The position numbers and the translations under genes were made by a program. This document shows, piece by piece, positions 52,984 through 62,910 of a stretch of 64,000 bases of DNA. The first letter of the stretch is position 1; every line of letters begins with the position of its first letter. Origin of the DNA: Desulfoscipio geothermicus (GTDB taxonomy: Bacteria > Bacillota > Desulfotomaculia > Desulfotomaculales > Desulfallaceae); NCBI GenBank assembly GCA_016841205.1, contig JAENZP010000015.1, positions 1 through 64,000 on the forward strand. The letters are read 5' to 3'. The notes under the pieces were generated by a model, which was given only the letters and a program-made list of their open reading frames with translations, did no database searches and had not been told where the DNA came from.

Positions 52984-54300
52984 ATGCCAAGAAGAAAACT
53001 AAAACTAGGACAACCGCTGCTCATAAGCTACGCACTGGTCGACCTGGTTGGTACACTACTTCTTTTGCTACCCATAGCATCCACCCAACCGGGATCAACT
53101 AATCTGATTGAAGCCTGGTTTACCGCCACCTCCGCGCTTACGGTAAGCGGGCTCACAGTGGTATCCACAGCAGGCCACTGGACCACGTTCGGGCATCTAG
53201 TGATCTTAGTGTTAATGCAAACCGGCGGACTGGGGATCGCGGCCCTGGTTACCATCACAATGACCATGTTAGGTCTGCGTATCCATTTGGGCCAGCGCAT
53301 GCTAATTACCCAGGATCGCAATTATTATAACATGTCCGGGGTAATACGCCTGGTGCGCAACATTCTATTTCTAACTCTACTGCTAGAGACCATAGGTGCA
53401 GTTTTATTAAGCTTTCTTTTTCCCAACGTATGGGATAACGGTATAATTAAGGGGCTACTATTCATCGCCTTTCATGCGGTTAGCGCATTTAACGGCGCAG
53501 GCTTTGACTTGACAGGGCAGAGCATGGAACCATTCACCCATTACATTGGTATCAACATAGTGATGATGACCCTGATAATACTGGGCAGCTTGGGCTTCGT
53601 TGTTTTACAAGAACTTTTTTTGGTACGGAACTGGCACAGGCTCAGCCTGCACAGCCGCATGGTTTTACTGGTTACGGGTGCCATTATACTGGTAGGTAGT
53701 ATTTTTTTCTTAGCCAGTGAATATAATCACAATCTAGCGGGCGCACCTCTTGAGGATAAAATTGTGATCAGCCTGTTTCAAGCTGTCACCCGTACCGCCG
53801 GTTTTACCACAGTACCGGTAACGGTTTGGAACGAACCATTTATTTTCCTAATGATTGTTATGATGTTTATCGGGGCCAGTCCGGGTTCCGTCGGTGGGGG
53901 AATCAAGACAACCTCTTTCGGCACGGTTGTTTTAGCAATTTGGTCCATTGTCCGCGGTAAAAAAGCAGTGGTGCTTTTTGAAAGGGAAATCACCCCGCAA
54001 ACCGTAACCAAAGCTTTTACCGTGGTGGTTATGTCCAATATGCTGGTTATAGTAAGTACTTTTCTGCTGATGACGGTAGAAGGCCTGCCGCTGGTGCCGG
54101 TACTTTTTGAAGTTGTTTCGGCACTAGCTACGGTAGGCCTATCTATGGGTATAACATCGCAATTATCCCCCTTTGGACAGGTGCTGATCGGGCTTTTGAT
54201 GTTCGTGGGCCGCATCGGTGTTTTAACGGTGGTAATGATACTGGCCGGTAGAGAAAAACGACATTACCATTACTTGAAGGAGGATATCCTTATCGGTTGA
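52984..54300 (+). CDS. ktrB: Potassium uptake channel subunit (TrkH/KtrB family)
   Basis: 438 residues, the KtrB size. Four selectivity-filter regions are visible: SALTVSGLTV, SAFNGAGFDL, RTAGFTTVP and SALATVGLSMGI, each with the central glycine. Eight or more hydrophobic segments. Imports potassium (often with sodium). 42 bases before the KtrA gene; the pair forms the Ktr system. Confidence 0.93.
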   Translation: MPRRKLKLGQPLLISYALVDLVGTLLLLLPIASTQPGSTNLIEAWFTATSALTVSGLTVVSTAGHWTTFGHLVILVLMQTGGLGIAALVTITMTMLGLRIHLGQRMLITQDRNYYNMSGVIRLVRNILFLTLLLETIGAVLLSFLFPNVWDNGIIKGLLFIAFHAVSAFNGAGFDLTGQSMEPFTHYIGINIVMMTLIILGSLGFVVLQELFLVRNWHRLSLHSRMVLLVTGAIILVGSIFFLASEYNHNLAGAPLEDKIVISLFQAVTRTAGFTTVPVTVWNEPFIFLMIVMMFIGASPGSVGGGIKTTSFGTVVLAIWSIVRGKKAVVLFEREITPQTVTKAFTVVVMSNMLVIVSTFLLMTVEGLPLVPVLFEVVSALATVGLSMGITSQLSPFGQVLIGLLMFVGRIGVLTVVMILAGREKRHYHYLKEDILIG

Positions 54301-54342
54301 ACCATCCAAATACATGCATGATAGGAAGGTGCGTTAAATACT

Positions 54343-55026
54343 GTGAAAAAATCCGTGCTGGTTATCGGTGCAGGCCGTTTCGGCCGGGGCGTGATCGAAG
54401 GACTATACGATAGAGGGCATGATATTTTCGCCATTGACCAGGATGAAGAAAAACTTGATAATATACGGGATATGATTGTATCAGGTGCCGTGCTTGATGT
54501 GGGAGATAATGACGATGAATTAGTTAAAATTGTCGGCGAAAAGAATTTTGATGAGGCCGTGGTGGCTATGACTTCAGATTTTGAAGGTGCCTTAATTGCC
54601 ACCAGCATATTAAAGGATGCCGGTGTAACGGTATCTGCAAAGGCGCAAAATCTAAGGAGAGGCAATGTATTACAGAAGATGGGCGCCGACCGGATTGTTT
54701 TCCCGGAGCGAGATATGGGTCTGCGGCTGGCCCACGTTATCTCCACCGAGGCGGAAATTGATACTCTGGAACTGCCTCAAGGCTTTGTAGTAGAACAACT
54801 GGAAGTAGGTCCGGGCTTTGCGAATAAAACTTTGGAAAAGCTTAACACCTTTCACCGGTTTGGCATCTGGGTTTTGCTGGTATATCAAGGTTACGAACCA
54901 GTTCAACCTGCAGCCCACACCCTCCTAAAACAAGGTGATATCATCGTTGTCTTTGGCAGGAATACAAGGCTGTCTAAATTTGAAGAAGCCAATATGGGAA
55001 AAAGGAAAAAGACGTCAGGCAAATAG
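54343..55026 (+). CDS. ktrA: Potassium uptake regulator (TrkA/KtrA), RCK domain
   Basis: 227 residues. An RCK_N Rossmann domain (VIGAGRFGRGVIEGL; D-rich turn AIDQDEEKL) binds nucleotide, and an RCK_C domain (about 145-215, FVVEQLEVGPGFANKTL) binds ligand. It gates the membrane partner KtrB. GTG start after GGAAGGTGC. Terminated downstream. Confidence 0.93.
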   Translation: MKKSVLVIGAGRFGRGVIEGLYDRGHDIFAIDQDEEKLDNIRDMIVSGAVLDVGDNDDELVKIVGEKNFDEAVVAMTSDFEGALIATSILKDAGVTVSAKAQNLRRGNVLQKMGADRIVFPERDMGLRLAHVISTEAEIDTLELPQGFVVEQLEVGPGFANKTLEKLNTFHRFGIWVLLVYQGYEPVQPAAHTLLKQGDIIVVFGRNTRLSKFEEANMGKRKKTSGK

Positions 55027-55114
55027 CTACCCCTGGTACCGGCTACCTAATACCAGTCTGAAATGCTACAAGTTTTATCAATAGGAGTATGTGCTGTATA
55101 TAAATATATTAATG

Positions 55115-55155
55115 TGAGGTGCCTGGTGAAAGCGACCCGGCACCTCATTCTTATA
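55115..55155 (+). terminator. Terminator of ktrBA
   Basis: TGAGGTGCC (55115-55123) pairs with GGCACCTCA (55139-55147), then TTCTTA. Confidence 0.75.
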
Positions 55156-55358
55156 CCTTAATTATGTACTATACTGTTTTGGCTATACTTTTTGCATTTA
55201 CTTGCTGCGGCAGTACCTGCATTTATTTTAGCAAACTGCAGAACAATATTATTAGAGGATTTACCTAAATAATCTTGAAATGTAAGGATAATTAACCGTG
55301 TCAGTATGGTAATGTGCTGCCAGCCTGTTATAAATACCGTTTAAAGGAGAGCGCCCTA

Positions 55359-56684
55359 TTGTCCAGCATATTAATAAATAACGCACTTATCGTTACTATG
55401 AACTCAGACCGCCAGGTGCTGCAGGGCAACCTGCTGGTAGAAGACGACCGTATCACCGCCATCGGCAGCATTAACCAAACTGCCAACCGGGTTATTGATG
55501 CCCGTGGGCAAGTGTTAATTCCCGGGTTGATTCAGACCCACGTGCACCTCTGCCAAACACTTTTCAGAGGCCAAGCTGACGATATGCCATTAATGGACTG
55601 GCTGCAAACTCGCATCTGGCCCCTGGAAGGGGCCCATGACCCAGAAACCGTCTATTACTCGGCCCTTTTGGGTATCGGCGAATTATTTCGGGGCGGCACC
55701 ACCGCCATCATTGATATGGAGACAGTGCATCACACCGAGTACGCCTTCCAGGCTATCGTTGACGCAGGCATTCGGGCCATCAGCGGCAAATGTATGATGG
55801 ACTGTGGGCCTGAAGGTGTCGGTAACCTGCTGGAGGATACCGACACCTCCTTGCAGCAAAGCGTCGACCTGCTGGAAAAATGGCATGGTGCGGCCGAAGG
55901 TCGCCTGCTTTACGCCTTTACCCCCCGTTTTGCCGTTTCTTGCAGCGAGGAGCTGCTGGTGCAGGTGCGCGATTTAGCTCGCCAATACAACGTCGCAGTG
56001 CATACTCACGCTTCGGAGAATCAGGACGAAATTGCTATTGTGCAAACCGGACGAGGTATGCGCAATATCGTTTATTTAGATCACCTGGGACTGACCGGCA
56101 CCAACTTAATACTGGCACACTGCATATGGGTGGATAGCCAGGAAATAGAGATATTGCGCAGCAGTGGCACTAGAGTGGTACATTGCCCTTCCTCCAATCT
56201 CAAACTTGGCTCGGGCATAGCCCCCATACCCCAAATGTTGAAACAAGGTGTCCATGTATCCATCGGAGCCGACGGTGCCCCTTGTAATAATAACCTGGAC
56301 CAGTTTATGGAAATGCGCATTGCGGCCTTAATCCAAAAACCACTGTACGGGCCCACAGCCATGCCGGCCTGGCAAACCTTTGAGTTGGCTACACGGGGTG
56401 GAGCTGCAGCAATGGGTTTAGGGCAACACATTGGTACCCTGGAAGTAGGCAAAAAAGCTGATTTGGCTTTAGTTAATATAAACAATCTGCATTGTGCGCC
56501 AGGGGATGACACCAATATATATAGCCAACTAGTCTACCAGGCCAGGAGCAGCGATGTCACACTGACTATGGTGGACGGGCAAATAGTTTATGAAAATGGC
56601 TGGTTGACCACTATTGACGAGCCAGACGTGCTGATGCAATCCAATGATGCGATTAAGCGGGTGCGTAGGCGGGCCGGGCTTTGA
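55359..56684 (+). CDS. mtaD: 5-methylthioadenosine/S-adenosylhomocysteine deaminase
   Basis: 441 residues of the amidohydrolase family. Zinc ligands TH-x-HLCQ (QTHVHLCQTLFRG), HTHASEN (about 205), and LAHCIW; the late SIGADGAPCNNN aspartate and the QADDMPLMDWL segment are typical of MtaD/SsnA enzymes that deaminate MTA, SAH or related purine nucleosides. TTG 55359 follows AAAGGAG. Tandem with selA, 68 bases apart. Recycles SAM by-products, linking loosely to speD. Confidence 0.9.
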   Translation: MSSILINNALIVTMNSDRQVLQGNLLVEDDRITAIGSINQTANRVIDARGQVLIPGLIQTHVHLCQTLFRGQADDMPLMDWLQTRIWPLEGAHDPETVYYSALLGIGELFRGGTTAIIDMETVHHTEYAFQAIVDAGIRAISGKCMMDCGPEGVGNLLEDTDTSLQQSVDLLEKWHGAAEGRLLYAFTPRFAVSCSEELLVQVRDLARQYNVAVHTHASENQDEIAIVQTGRGMRNIVYLDHLGLTGTNLILAHCIWVDSQEIEILRSSGTRVVHCPSSNLKLGSGIAPIPQMLKQGVHVSIGADGAPCNNNLDQFMEMRIAALIQKPLYGPTAMPAWQTFELATRGGAAAMGLGQHIGTLEVGKKADLALVNINNLHCAPGDDTNIYSQLVYQARSSDVTLTMVDGQIVYENGWLTTIDEPDVLMQSNDAIKRVRRRAGL

Positions 56685-56752
56685 AAGTGCTTCGGAACTC
56701 CACTTGCGCCGCAGTCGCCACTGCCATATAATGTGATAGCAGGAGGATCTTT

Positions 56753-58192
56753 ATGTATGATAATAAACCTAACAGCTTGTTAAGGCACATACCACCAGTG
56801 GATGAGGTGCTCAAAAACCCCGTAATAGCGTCCTTGGCCAAGTCTGCGCCACGGCCTTTAATGCTGCAGGCAATCAGGGATACCATTACCCAATTAAGAG
56901 AGGAACTAACGGCTGGTCGGCTGCTGGTACAACCCGAACTGCAGCCCAGGGATTTTTTTATGTCTTTAATTGTTCAAAGGGCATTAGACCATGCCCGCTC
57001 CCAAAACCGACCCAACTTGCGCCAGGTGATCAATGCCACCGGTGTCGTGCTGCATACCAACCTGGGACGGGCAGTGCTGGGGGAAAGCGCCCGGCAGGCG
57101 ATAAATAACGCCACCTCAGGTTATACCAACCTGGAAATGGACCTGGCCACCGGCAAGCGAGGATCTCGCTACGCCCCGGTGGAACAATTACTTGCCCAAT
57201 TGACCGGAGCCGAAGCGGCACTGGTGGTAAATAACAACGCTGCCGCTGTTTTGCTGACTTTAAGCACCTTGGCCCGTGGCCGTGAAGTAATTGTATCCCG
57301 AGGGCAGTTGGTGGAGATCGGAGGTTCTTTTCGCATACCGGAAGTGATGGCCCAGAGTGGTTCCCGCTTGGTAGAAGTGGGTACCACTAACAAAACCTAT
57401 CCCACCGACTACCAAAGAGCAATCACACCTGAAACAGCCTTATTGCTGCATGTACATACCAGCAACTACCGCATTGTGGGCTTTACCAGGGAAACATCCA
57501 TCGCCGAGTTGGTTGAACTGGGCCAAGCAAACAAACTACCGGTGATATCCGATTTGGGCAGTGGCTCACTGATTGACTTAAGCGTTTGCGGGCTGCCATC
57601 AGAGCCAACTGTACAGCAGGTAGTCAAAGAAGGTGCCGATGTAGTCACTTTTTCCGGGGACAAGCTGTTGGGCGGCCCTCAGGCAGGTATCATTGTGGGA
57701 CAAAAGGTTTACATAGAACGCATGAAAAAGAACCCGCTCACCAGGGCGGTTCGTATCGATAAATTTACAGTAGCCGCTCTGGAAGCCACCCTGCGGGAAT
57801 ACATTGACCCCCAAACAGTCTGGCAGCACATCCCTACTTTGGATATGCTTGCTGCCGACATCAACATTTTAAAGCAAAGAGCGGAATCCTTAGCCGAAAA
57901 GCTGACCGCTTCAGTAGGGGGTCGGGCCTTATGCACTCCGGTGCAAACGTCTTCTGCCGTGGGGGGGGGAGCAGTGCCAACCACCGGTTTACCTTCCTGG
58001 GGAGTAGAAGTGGCCCCCCGTGACATAACTGTTTTCGAACTGGCAGGTAAGCTACGGGAGGAAGAACCAGCGGTGATCGGCCGACTACAGGATGATAAAT
58101 TACTAATGGACGTGCGCACAATTTTACCAGGCCAGGAAAGCGCCCTAGTGAAAGTGCTGGGCGGAGTGCTCAAGGGAGGTGCCTCATCATAA
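56753..58192 (+). CDS. selA: L-seryl-tRNA(Sec) selenium transferase
   Basis: Converts Ser-tRNA(Sec) to Sec-tRNA(Sec) using selenophosphate. 479 residues; N-terminal helical domain with LRHIPPVDEVL, RQVINATGVVLHTNLGRA (about 88), the PLP lysine in FSGDKLLGGPQAG (about 302) and a C-terminal ERMKKNPL...RAVRIDKFT. ATG after CAGGAGG. Its stop is TAA at 58190-58192, overlapping the apparent selB start. With selB and the Sec-containing fdhA this shows the organism uses selenocysteine. Confidence 0.96.
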   Translation: MYDNKPNSLLRHIPPVDEVLKNPVIASLAKSAPRPLMLQAIRDTITQLREELTAGRLLVQPELQPRDFFMSLIVQRALDHARSQNRPNLRQVINATGVVLHTNLGRAVLGESARQAINNATSGYTNLEMDLATGKRGSRYAPVEQLLAQLTGAEAALVVNNNAAAVLLTLSTLARGREVIVSRGQLVEIGGSFRIPEVMAQSGSRLVEVGTTNKTYPTDYQRAITPETALLLHVHTSNYRIVGFTRETSIAELVELGQANKLPVISDLGSGSLIDLSVCGLPSEPTVQQVVKEGADVVTFSGDKLLGGPQAGIIVGQKVYIERMKKNPLTRAVRIDKFTVAALEATLREYIDPQTVWQHIPTLDMLAADINILKQRAESLAEKLTASVGGRALCTPVQTSSAVGGGAVPTTGLPSWGVEVAPRDITVFELAGKLREEEPAVIGRLQDDKLLMDVRTILPGQESALVKVLGGVLKGGASS

Positions 58193-60129
58193 AACATATC
58201 ATTATCGGCACGGCAGGCCACGTAGATCATGGCAAAACGGTGCTTATCAAGGCGCTGACCGGCGTGGACACAGACCGACTCAAAGAAGAGAAAGAGCGGG
58301 GCATATCCATTGAATTGGGTTTCGCCTACCTTAAGCTGGCCAACGGACAAACCGCAGGCATCATTGACGTGCCCGGCCACGAAAGGTTTATTAAAAACAT
58401 GCTGGCCGGGGTGGGTGGCATAGATATTGTTTTACTCGTCATCGCAGCAGATGAGGGGGTTATGCCCCAAACCAGGGAACATCTGGATATCATCCAACTG
58501 CTCAATGTTAACAGGGGCGTAGTAGTGATTACTAAAAAAGATCTGGTGGATGAAGAATGGCTTGAGATGGTTACCGAAGATATCCGCGATTTTATAAAAG
58601 GTACCGTACTGGAGAATGTACCGCTGATTAGCGTTTCCGCCGTCAAAGGTGATGGTATGGACGAACTGCTACTGGTGATCAATCAATTGGCCGCCGAAGC
58701 CGAGATACAGGGAAGAAAATATACAGGGCCGCCTCGCCTACCTGTTGACCGTGTATTCACCATCACCGGTTTTGGTACTGTGGCTACGGGCACGCTGCTT
58801 TCGGGGCAAATAAACACCGGCGACAGCCTGCAGATTTACCCGGACGGTAGAGTATACCGGGTGCGCAATATCCAGGTGCATGGGCACAAGGTTACAACTG
58901 CCGAAGCAGGCCAACGAGTGGCCATTAACTTATCCGGATTGGAAATCGGAGAACTGGACCGCGGCCAGGTACTGGCTGCTCAGGGCAGCCTGCAGCCCAC
59001 CCACCGGCTGGATGTTAAATTACAGTTTTTACACAGCGCACCCAAGCCATTAAAACACCGAGCCAGGGTGCGGGTTTATTTGGGCACGGCAGAAATATTG
59101 GGCCGTGTAATCCTGCTGGACCGCGAGGAACTGGAACCGGGCGATGAGGCCTATATTCAGCTACAAATGGAAGAACATGTTGCAGCAGCTAGGGGTGACC
59201 ACCTGGTGATACGCTCTTATTCGCCTATGCGCACTATCGGGGGAGGTGTGGTTGTCGACCCAACTGCGATCAAGCATAAACGCTACCGGGAAGAGCTCAT
59301 CAAAGCGCTGAACACTGCGGAAAAGGGTACCCCCGCCGAACTGCTGGAACAATACCTGGCAGCCAACGCACGCCTGTACACCCCAGCCGATCTAACCGCA
59401 GGAACAGGTTTGACGGCAGAAACGGTGGCGGGCGCATTGCGGGAACTGCTTGACCAGGGACATGCCGTGAAGTTGGTTTATGAAGGAGAAAAGACCTACC
59501 TGTCAGTCCAGGTAATGGACAGTTGGGAGGATAAAATCAAACAGGCTCTGACGGAATACCACCAAAAATACCCCTTGCGGGAGGGATATCCTAAGGAAGA
59601 GTTGCGCTCCAGACTATTTCCCGCCCTGAGCAACAAACATTTTCAGATGCTGCTGCTGGGATTAGAGCAGACCGGCAGACTTGACTTAAGGGCCAACAGC
59701 GTGGCCATTAGTGGCTTTTTGCCCCAGCCCGGTTCCGCCCAAAGCACCGCTATTAAACAGCTGGAGAAAATTTACTTGGCCAACCCCTACCAACCCCCGG
59801 GCTGGAGTGATGCAACCCAGGAAGCGGGTATAAACAAAGACGATCAGGAGATACTGAACTATTTATTAAACCGGGGCACCCTAGTGAAAATAGCTGATGG
59901 TATGTTTTTCCACCACCGGGCACTGGCGGAAATAATGGCCCTAGTAAAAAACCATCTGCTCGAAAAGGGAGAATTATTGCTGGGTGAATTAAGGGACTTA
60001 CTGCAAACCTCTCGCAAATACGCGTTGCCGCTGTTGGAGTACATGGACCGGGAAAAATTTACCCGTCGAGTGGGTGATAAGCGCGTGGCGGGCAGGGCGT
60101 TGTCTACGGTAAGGAAAACAGATAATTAG
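58189..60129 (+). CDS. selB: Selenocysteine-specific elongation factor
   Basis: Delivers Sec-tRNA(Sec) to UGA codons next to a SECIS hairpin. 646 residues from 58189: G1 [26 protein letters not shown], then EF-Tu-like beta domains ([19 protein letters not shown]) and C-terminal winged-helix SECIS-binding domains (about 380-646). The family N-terminus [16 protein letters not shown] follows an ATA codon at 58189-58191; no ATG, GTG or TTG lies in frame in the 40 bases upstream. GGAGGTG ends 7 bases before the ATA, and ATA overlaps selA's TAA as ATAA, the layout of an ATGA coupled start. The next in-frame ATG is 58240, which would delete the P-loop. Confidence 0.93.
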   Translation: MKHIIIGTAGHVDHGKTVLIKALTGVDTDRLKEEKERGISIELGFAYLKLANGQTAGIIDVPGHERFIKNMLAGVGGIDIVLLVIAADEGVMPQTREHLDIIQLLNVNRGVVVITKKDLVDEEWLEMVTEDIRDFIKGTVLENVPLISVSAVKGDGMDELLLVINQLAAEAEIQGRKYTGPPRLPVDRVFTITGFGTVATGTLLSGQINTGDSLQIYPDGRVYRVRNIQVHGHKVTTAEAGQRVAINLSGLEIGELDRGQVLAAQGSLQPTHRLDVKLQFLHSAPKPLKHRARVRVYLGTAEILGRVILLDREELEPGDEAYIQLQMEEHVAAARGDHLVIRSYSPMRTIGGGVVVDPTAIKHKRYREELIKALNTAEKGTPAELLEQYLAANARLYTPADLTAGTGLTAETVAGALRELLDQGHAVKLVYEGEKTYLSVQVMDSWEDKIKQALTEYHQKYPLREGYPKEELRSRLFPALSNKHFQMLLLGLEQTGRLDLRANSVAISGFLPQPGSAQSTAIKQLEKIYLANPYQPPGWSDATQEAGINKDDQEILNYLLNRGTLVKIADGMFFHHRALAEIMALVKNHLLEKGELLLGELRDLLQTSRKYALPLLEYMDREKFTRRVGDKRVAGRALSTVRKTDN

Positions 60130-60161
60130 TGGAAGGCAAACCGTACCAAGGAGTGGTTTTA

Positions 60162-61280
60162 TTGCCTGATCTGGCTAAGATTATCCATCAGGAAATAGAG
60201 TTACGCGGGCACATAACCTTTGCCCGCTTCATGGAGCAAGCCCTTTACCATCCCCAACTTGGGTATTATACATCACCGGGTACCAAAATTGGCCGCGCCG
60301 GCGATTTTTACACCGCACCCACCGTAAACCCACTGTTCGGTGCCATGATGGCTCGTCAGCTTTACCAAATGTGGGTTTGGGCCGGCCGCCCGGCCCAATG
60401 GGTGGTGGCCGAATACGGCCCCGGCACAGGTATACTGGCCCGGGACATCACCGCCGCCATTAGCCGGGACCACCCTAGTTTATATGCTGCACTGGTCTAT
60501 TATTTAATCGAAATCAGCGATGAGTTAAAAAAAATTCAGCAGCAGACACTTGCTACAAGCGAACTGGTTGAAATCCACAAATTCCATTGGGTCGAAAATC
60601 TGGCAGGAATAGGCCCTGGATACATAGAAAATGGTTGTGTTTTAGCCAATGAATTAGTGGACGCCTTTCCGGTGCACCTAGTCAAGCAAAGCGATAGCGG
60701 GTTGCAGGAACTGTATGTGAGTCTGAGCGGCAGCGAAGGTAACAGTGTTTTTACACTGATGGCAGGACCACTGTCCACCCCGGAACTGTCTGAATACTTC
60801 AGTATACAAAACGTGCGCTTGGAAAAAGACCAGCGAGCCGAAGTCAACCTGCAGGCCCGCGAGTGGTTGGCTGAAGTGTCCTCTCACCTGAAGCGGGGCT
60901 ACTTGATAACTATTGACTACGGTACCACTTCAGAAGAACTTTACGCCGCCCACCGCTTTGACGGCACCCTACGCTGTTTTTACAAACACCGGCTAGTGGA
61001 GAACCCGTTAATTAACATCGGAGTCCAGGATATCACAGCCCACGTTAATTTTTCTACGTTAGCCACCTGGGGTCAACAACTAGGACTGCAAAAAAAGGAA
61101 CTAATTACCCAGCCACAATTTTTATTAAACCTCGGCATTTTAGATATACTGCAAAAACAACCGGATTACACCCAAAATACGGATTTCGCTAAAATAACAT
61201 CAGCCATCAAACAACTAGTGCTGCCCGGCGGTATGGGCGATATTTTCAAGGTACTTGTTCAGGAGAAAGATGTTTCGTAA
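60162..61280 (+). CDS. MidA/NDUFAF7-family SAM-dependent methyltransferase
   Basis: About 372 residues. N-terminal ELRGHITFARFMEQALYHPQLGYYTS and AEYGPGTGILARDI (SAM-binding) with ANELVDAFPVHLV are typical of the DUF185 family; the mitochondrial member methylates an arginine of a complex I subunit. Here the target is unknown, though NuoE/F/G-like proteins are encoded in the window. I favour TTG 60162, behind AAGGAG with 8-base spacing; GTG 60129, overlapping selB's TAG by one base, is possible. Confidence 0.85.
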   Translation: MPDLAKIIHQEIELRGHITFARFMEQALYHPQLGYYTSPGTKIGRAGDFYTAPTVNPLFGAMMARQLYQMWVWAGRPAQWVVAEYGPGTGILARDITAAISRDHPSLYAALVYYLIEISDELKKIQQQTLATSELVEIHKFHWVENLAGIGPGYIENGCVLANELVDAFPVHLVKQSDSGLQELYVSLSGSEGNSVFTLMAGPLSTPELSEYFSIQNVRLEKDQRAEVNLQAREWLAEVSSHLKRGYLITIDYGTTSEELYAAHRFDGTLRCFYKHRLVENPLINIGVQDITAHVNFSTLATWGQQLGLQKKELITQPQFLLNLGILDILQKQPDYTQNTDFAKITSAIKQLVLPGGMGDIFKVLVQEKDVS

Positions 61281-61342
61281 GGTAATAATATGTATTTAAC
61301 CGGACTTGACCGGGTACAATAAAGGCAGGAGGTGATGTACTC

Positions 61343-61531
61343 TTGTCTATTATAAGTAGCTCATCCAGTTCAAACTCAAACTCTAGCTCCAGCTCAAATG
61401 ATTGGAGCGAAATTCAAACTGCCAAGCCAAATGAAGCAAAGGAATCGGTAGAATCAGAATCTTCATTGGAAGAATCAGAAGAATCAATGGAAAGCCTGGA
61501 GTCGGAGGCAAATTGTCCGGAAGACTTATAA
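61343..61531 (+). CDS. Serine- and glutamate-rich acidic small protein
   Basis: 62 residues from TTG 61343 behind AGGAGGTGAT, one of the strongest ribosome sites here. Residues 1-20 are nearly all Ser and Asn (SSSSSSNSNSSSSS). Residues 29-56 are acidic (EAKESVESESSLEESEESME), and the end is ANCPEDL with a single cysteine. No signal peptide or membrane helix. Not recognised. A terminator follows. Possible roles (coat component, modified peptide, chaperone-like tail) are guesses; low complexity makes homology unreliable. Confidence 0.6.
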   Translation: MSIISSSSSSNSNSSSSSNDWSEIQTAKPNEAKESVESESSLEESEESMESLESEANCPEDL

Positions 61532-61565
61532 AATTTTAGGCAGAACAAATGAATTTAAAACGTTT

Positions 61566-61590
61566 AACGGGGCCGATGGCCCCGTTTTTC
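61566..61590 (+). terminator. Terminator of the Ser/Glu-rich gene
   Basis: AACGGGGCC (61566-61574) pairs with GGCCCCGTT (61578-61586) and is followed by TTTCC. Confidence 0.85.
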
Positions 61591-61691
61591 CGTATATGGA
61601 TAATATACCAGAATATAGACGTCATTTCTTTAGTAATATAAAATAAATAAGGTTAAACCTTTACTTAAAATTTTTTTTCGGAGGTGAAAGT

Positions 61692-62174
61692 ATGCACGTT
61701 TTTGCTATGATTCTGGCTGTACTATTTTTCATTGCCGGGCTGGCCGGATCGTTTTTGCCCGTGATACCGGGGGCGATATTAATTTGGGTAGGTATGCTTG
61801 TTTATGGTATTCTAACCAAGTTTGCTACGCTGGGCACTGCTTTCTTTATTGGGCAGGCCCTGGCAGCAGCCCTAGTTTATAGCGTGGACTACCTGGCCGG
61901 TGCCTACGGGGCTAAAAGATTTGGTGGCTCCCAGTATGCCTTCTACGGTAGTATCATTGGCACCGTGGTGGGTTTAATTTTCCTGGGTCCTGCCGGCATC
62001 ATCTTCGGTCCATTTGCAGGAGCCATCATCGGGGAATTGCTAAACCAAAAACCACTAGACGAAGCATTTAGGATTAGTGTGGGTACGATGCTGGGTCTGC
62101 TTAGCGGTACTATCATCAAGCTGGTCATACAGATTATCATGATTATCTGGTTTTTCTGGGCCATTTACTATTAG
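61692..62174 (+). CDS. DUF456 membrane protein
   Basis: 160 residues with four or five hydrophobic segments. The family signature is a pair of glycine-rich loops: LAGSFLPVIPGAILIWVGML near the start and FLGPAGIIFGPFAGAIIGEL in the centre, with a GAKRFGGS turn between. Function unknown. ATG behind CGGAGGTGAAAG. Confidence 0.9.
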   Translation: MHVFAMILAVLFFIAGLAGSFLPVIPGAILIWVGMLVYGILTKFATLGTAFFIGQALAAALVYSVDYLAGAYGAKRFGGSQYAFYGSIIGTVVGLIFLGPAGIIFGPFAGAIIGELLNQKPLDEAFRISVGTMLGLLSGTIIKLVIQIIMIIWFFWAIYY

Positions 62175-62293
62175 CAAGCTGTAAAATAATCAAGTTCAAA
62201 ACACATAATAACCATAAACCGTGGGCAAGGAATAATATGTTAAAGGATAAATATGTTAATTGTTGTTAAAATTTGAAAATTCAAATTTTTATA

Positions 62294-62322
62294 TTGACAA
62301 TCAACTCCATATTAAGTATATT
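62294..62322 (+). promoter_or_regulatory. Promoter for the UspA-family gene
   Basis: TTGACA (62294-62299) and TATATT (62317-62322) with ideal 17-base spacing, about 37 bases upstream of the gene. Confidence 0.7.
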
Positions 62323-62358
62323 ATAAGTAACACATTTTACTAATAGGAGGTTTGAGAT

Positions 62359-62796
62359 ATGTACAAGAAGATTTTAGTTCCCTTGGATGGCTCAACTCCC
62401 TCATTAGAGGCAGCAAAGCATGCAGTAAAAATTGCCGCAAGCTTTAGCGCACAAGTAACGTTTTTTCATGTTCAAAACAGTCTAGAAAGTTATTTAAGCC
62501 TCCCTCATGCTTTCGCAACAGAAACCTACAACCAGCTGCGAGAAGAAATGAAAGCCCAAGGTGAAACTATTTTGGAGGATGCAATTAAAGAAGTTGGTGC
62601 ACAGGGTGTAAACATAGATAAGAAACTGTTATCAGGCGATCCTGCCAAGCAGATAATTGAAGAGAGCAAAGAAGGTCAGTATGATTTGGTTGTCATGGGT
62701 AGTCGTGGCCTTAGCGGCGTACAAGATTTCCTAATGGGTAGCGTAAGCAGCCGGGTTTCCAAACATGCCCCGTGTGCGGTATTAATAGTCAGGTAG
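62359..62796 (+). CDS. Universal stress protein (UspA family)
   Basis: 145 residues. Start KKILVPLDGSTPSLEAAKHAV and the ATP-binding motif GSRGLSGVQDFLMGSVS (G-x2-G-x9-G-S) indicate the ATP-binding subclass. Usually dimeric and stress-induced; no specific role can be given. ATG behind AGGAGG, with its own promoter and terminator. Confidence 0.94.
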   Translation: MYKKILVPLDGSTPSLEAAKHAVKIAASFSAQVTFFHVQNSLESYLSLPHAFATETYNQLREEMKAQGETILEDAIKEVGAQGVNIDKKLLSGDPAKQIIEESKEGQYDLVVMGSRGLSGVQDFLMGSVSSRVSKHAPCAVLIVR

Positions 62797-62846
62797 TAAG
62801 TACAAGCATCACCATTACCGTTAATTATTTAATTAATTTTCCAAGT

Positions 62847-62890
62847 AAACAAAGCTAATGTTTGAACAACATTAGCTTTGTTTATTTTTT
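62847..62890. terminator. Bidirectional terminator
   Basis: A perfect 16-bp inverted repeat, AAACAAAGCTAATGTT (62847-62862) and its complement (62868-62883), loop TGAAC-type, followed by ATTTTTTA. It separates the convergent uspA and rnhA genes. Confidence 0.9.
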
Positions 62891-62910
62891 ACTCTGGAAA
62901 TGTACCACTA

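Noticed and set aside
55030-61690. A tRNA-Sec gene near selAB
   Set aside because: I looked for a long cloverleaf with a TCA anticodon in the spaces around mtaD, selA, selB and the following genes and found none; it must be elsewhere.
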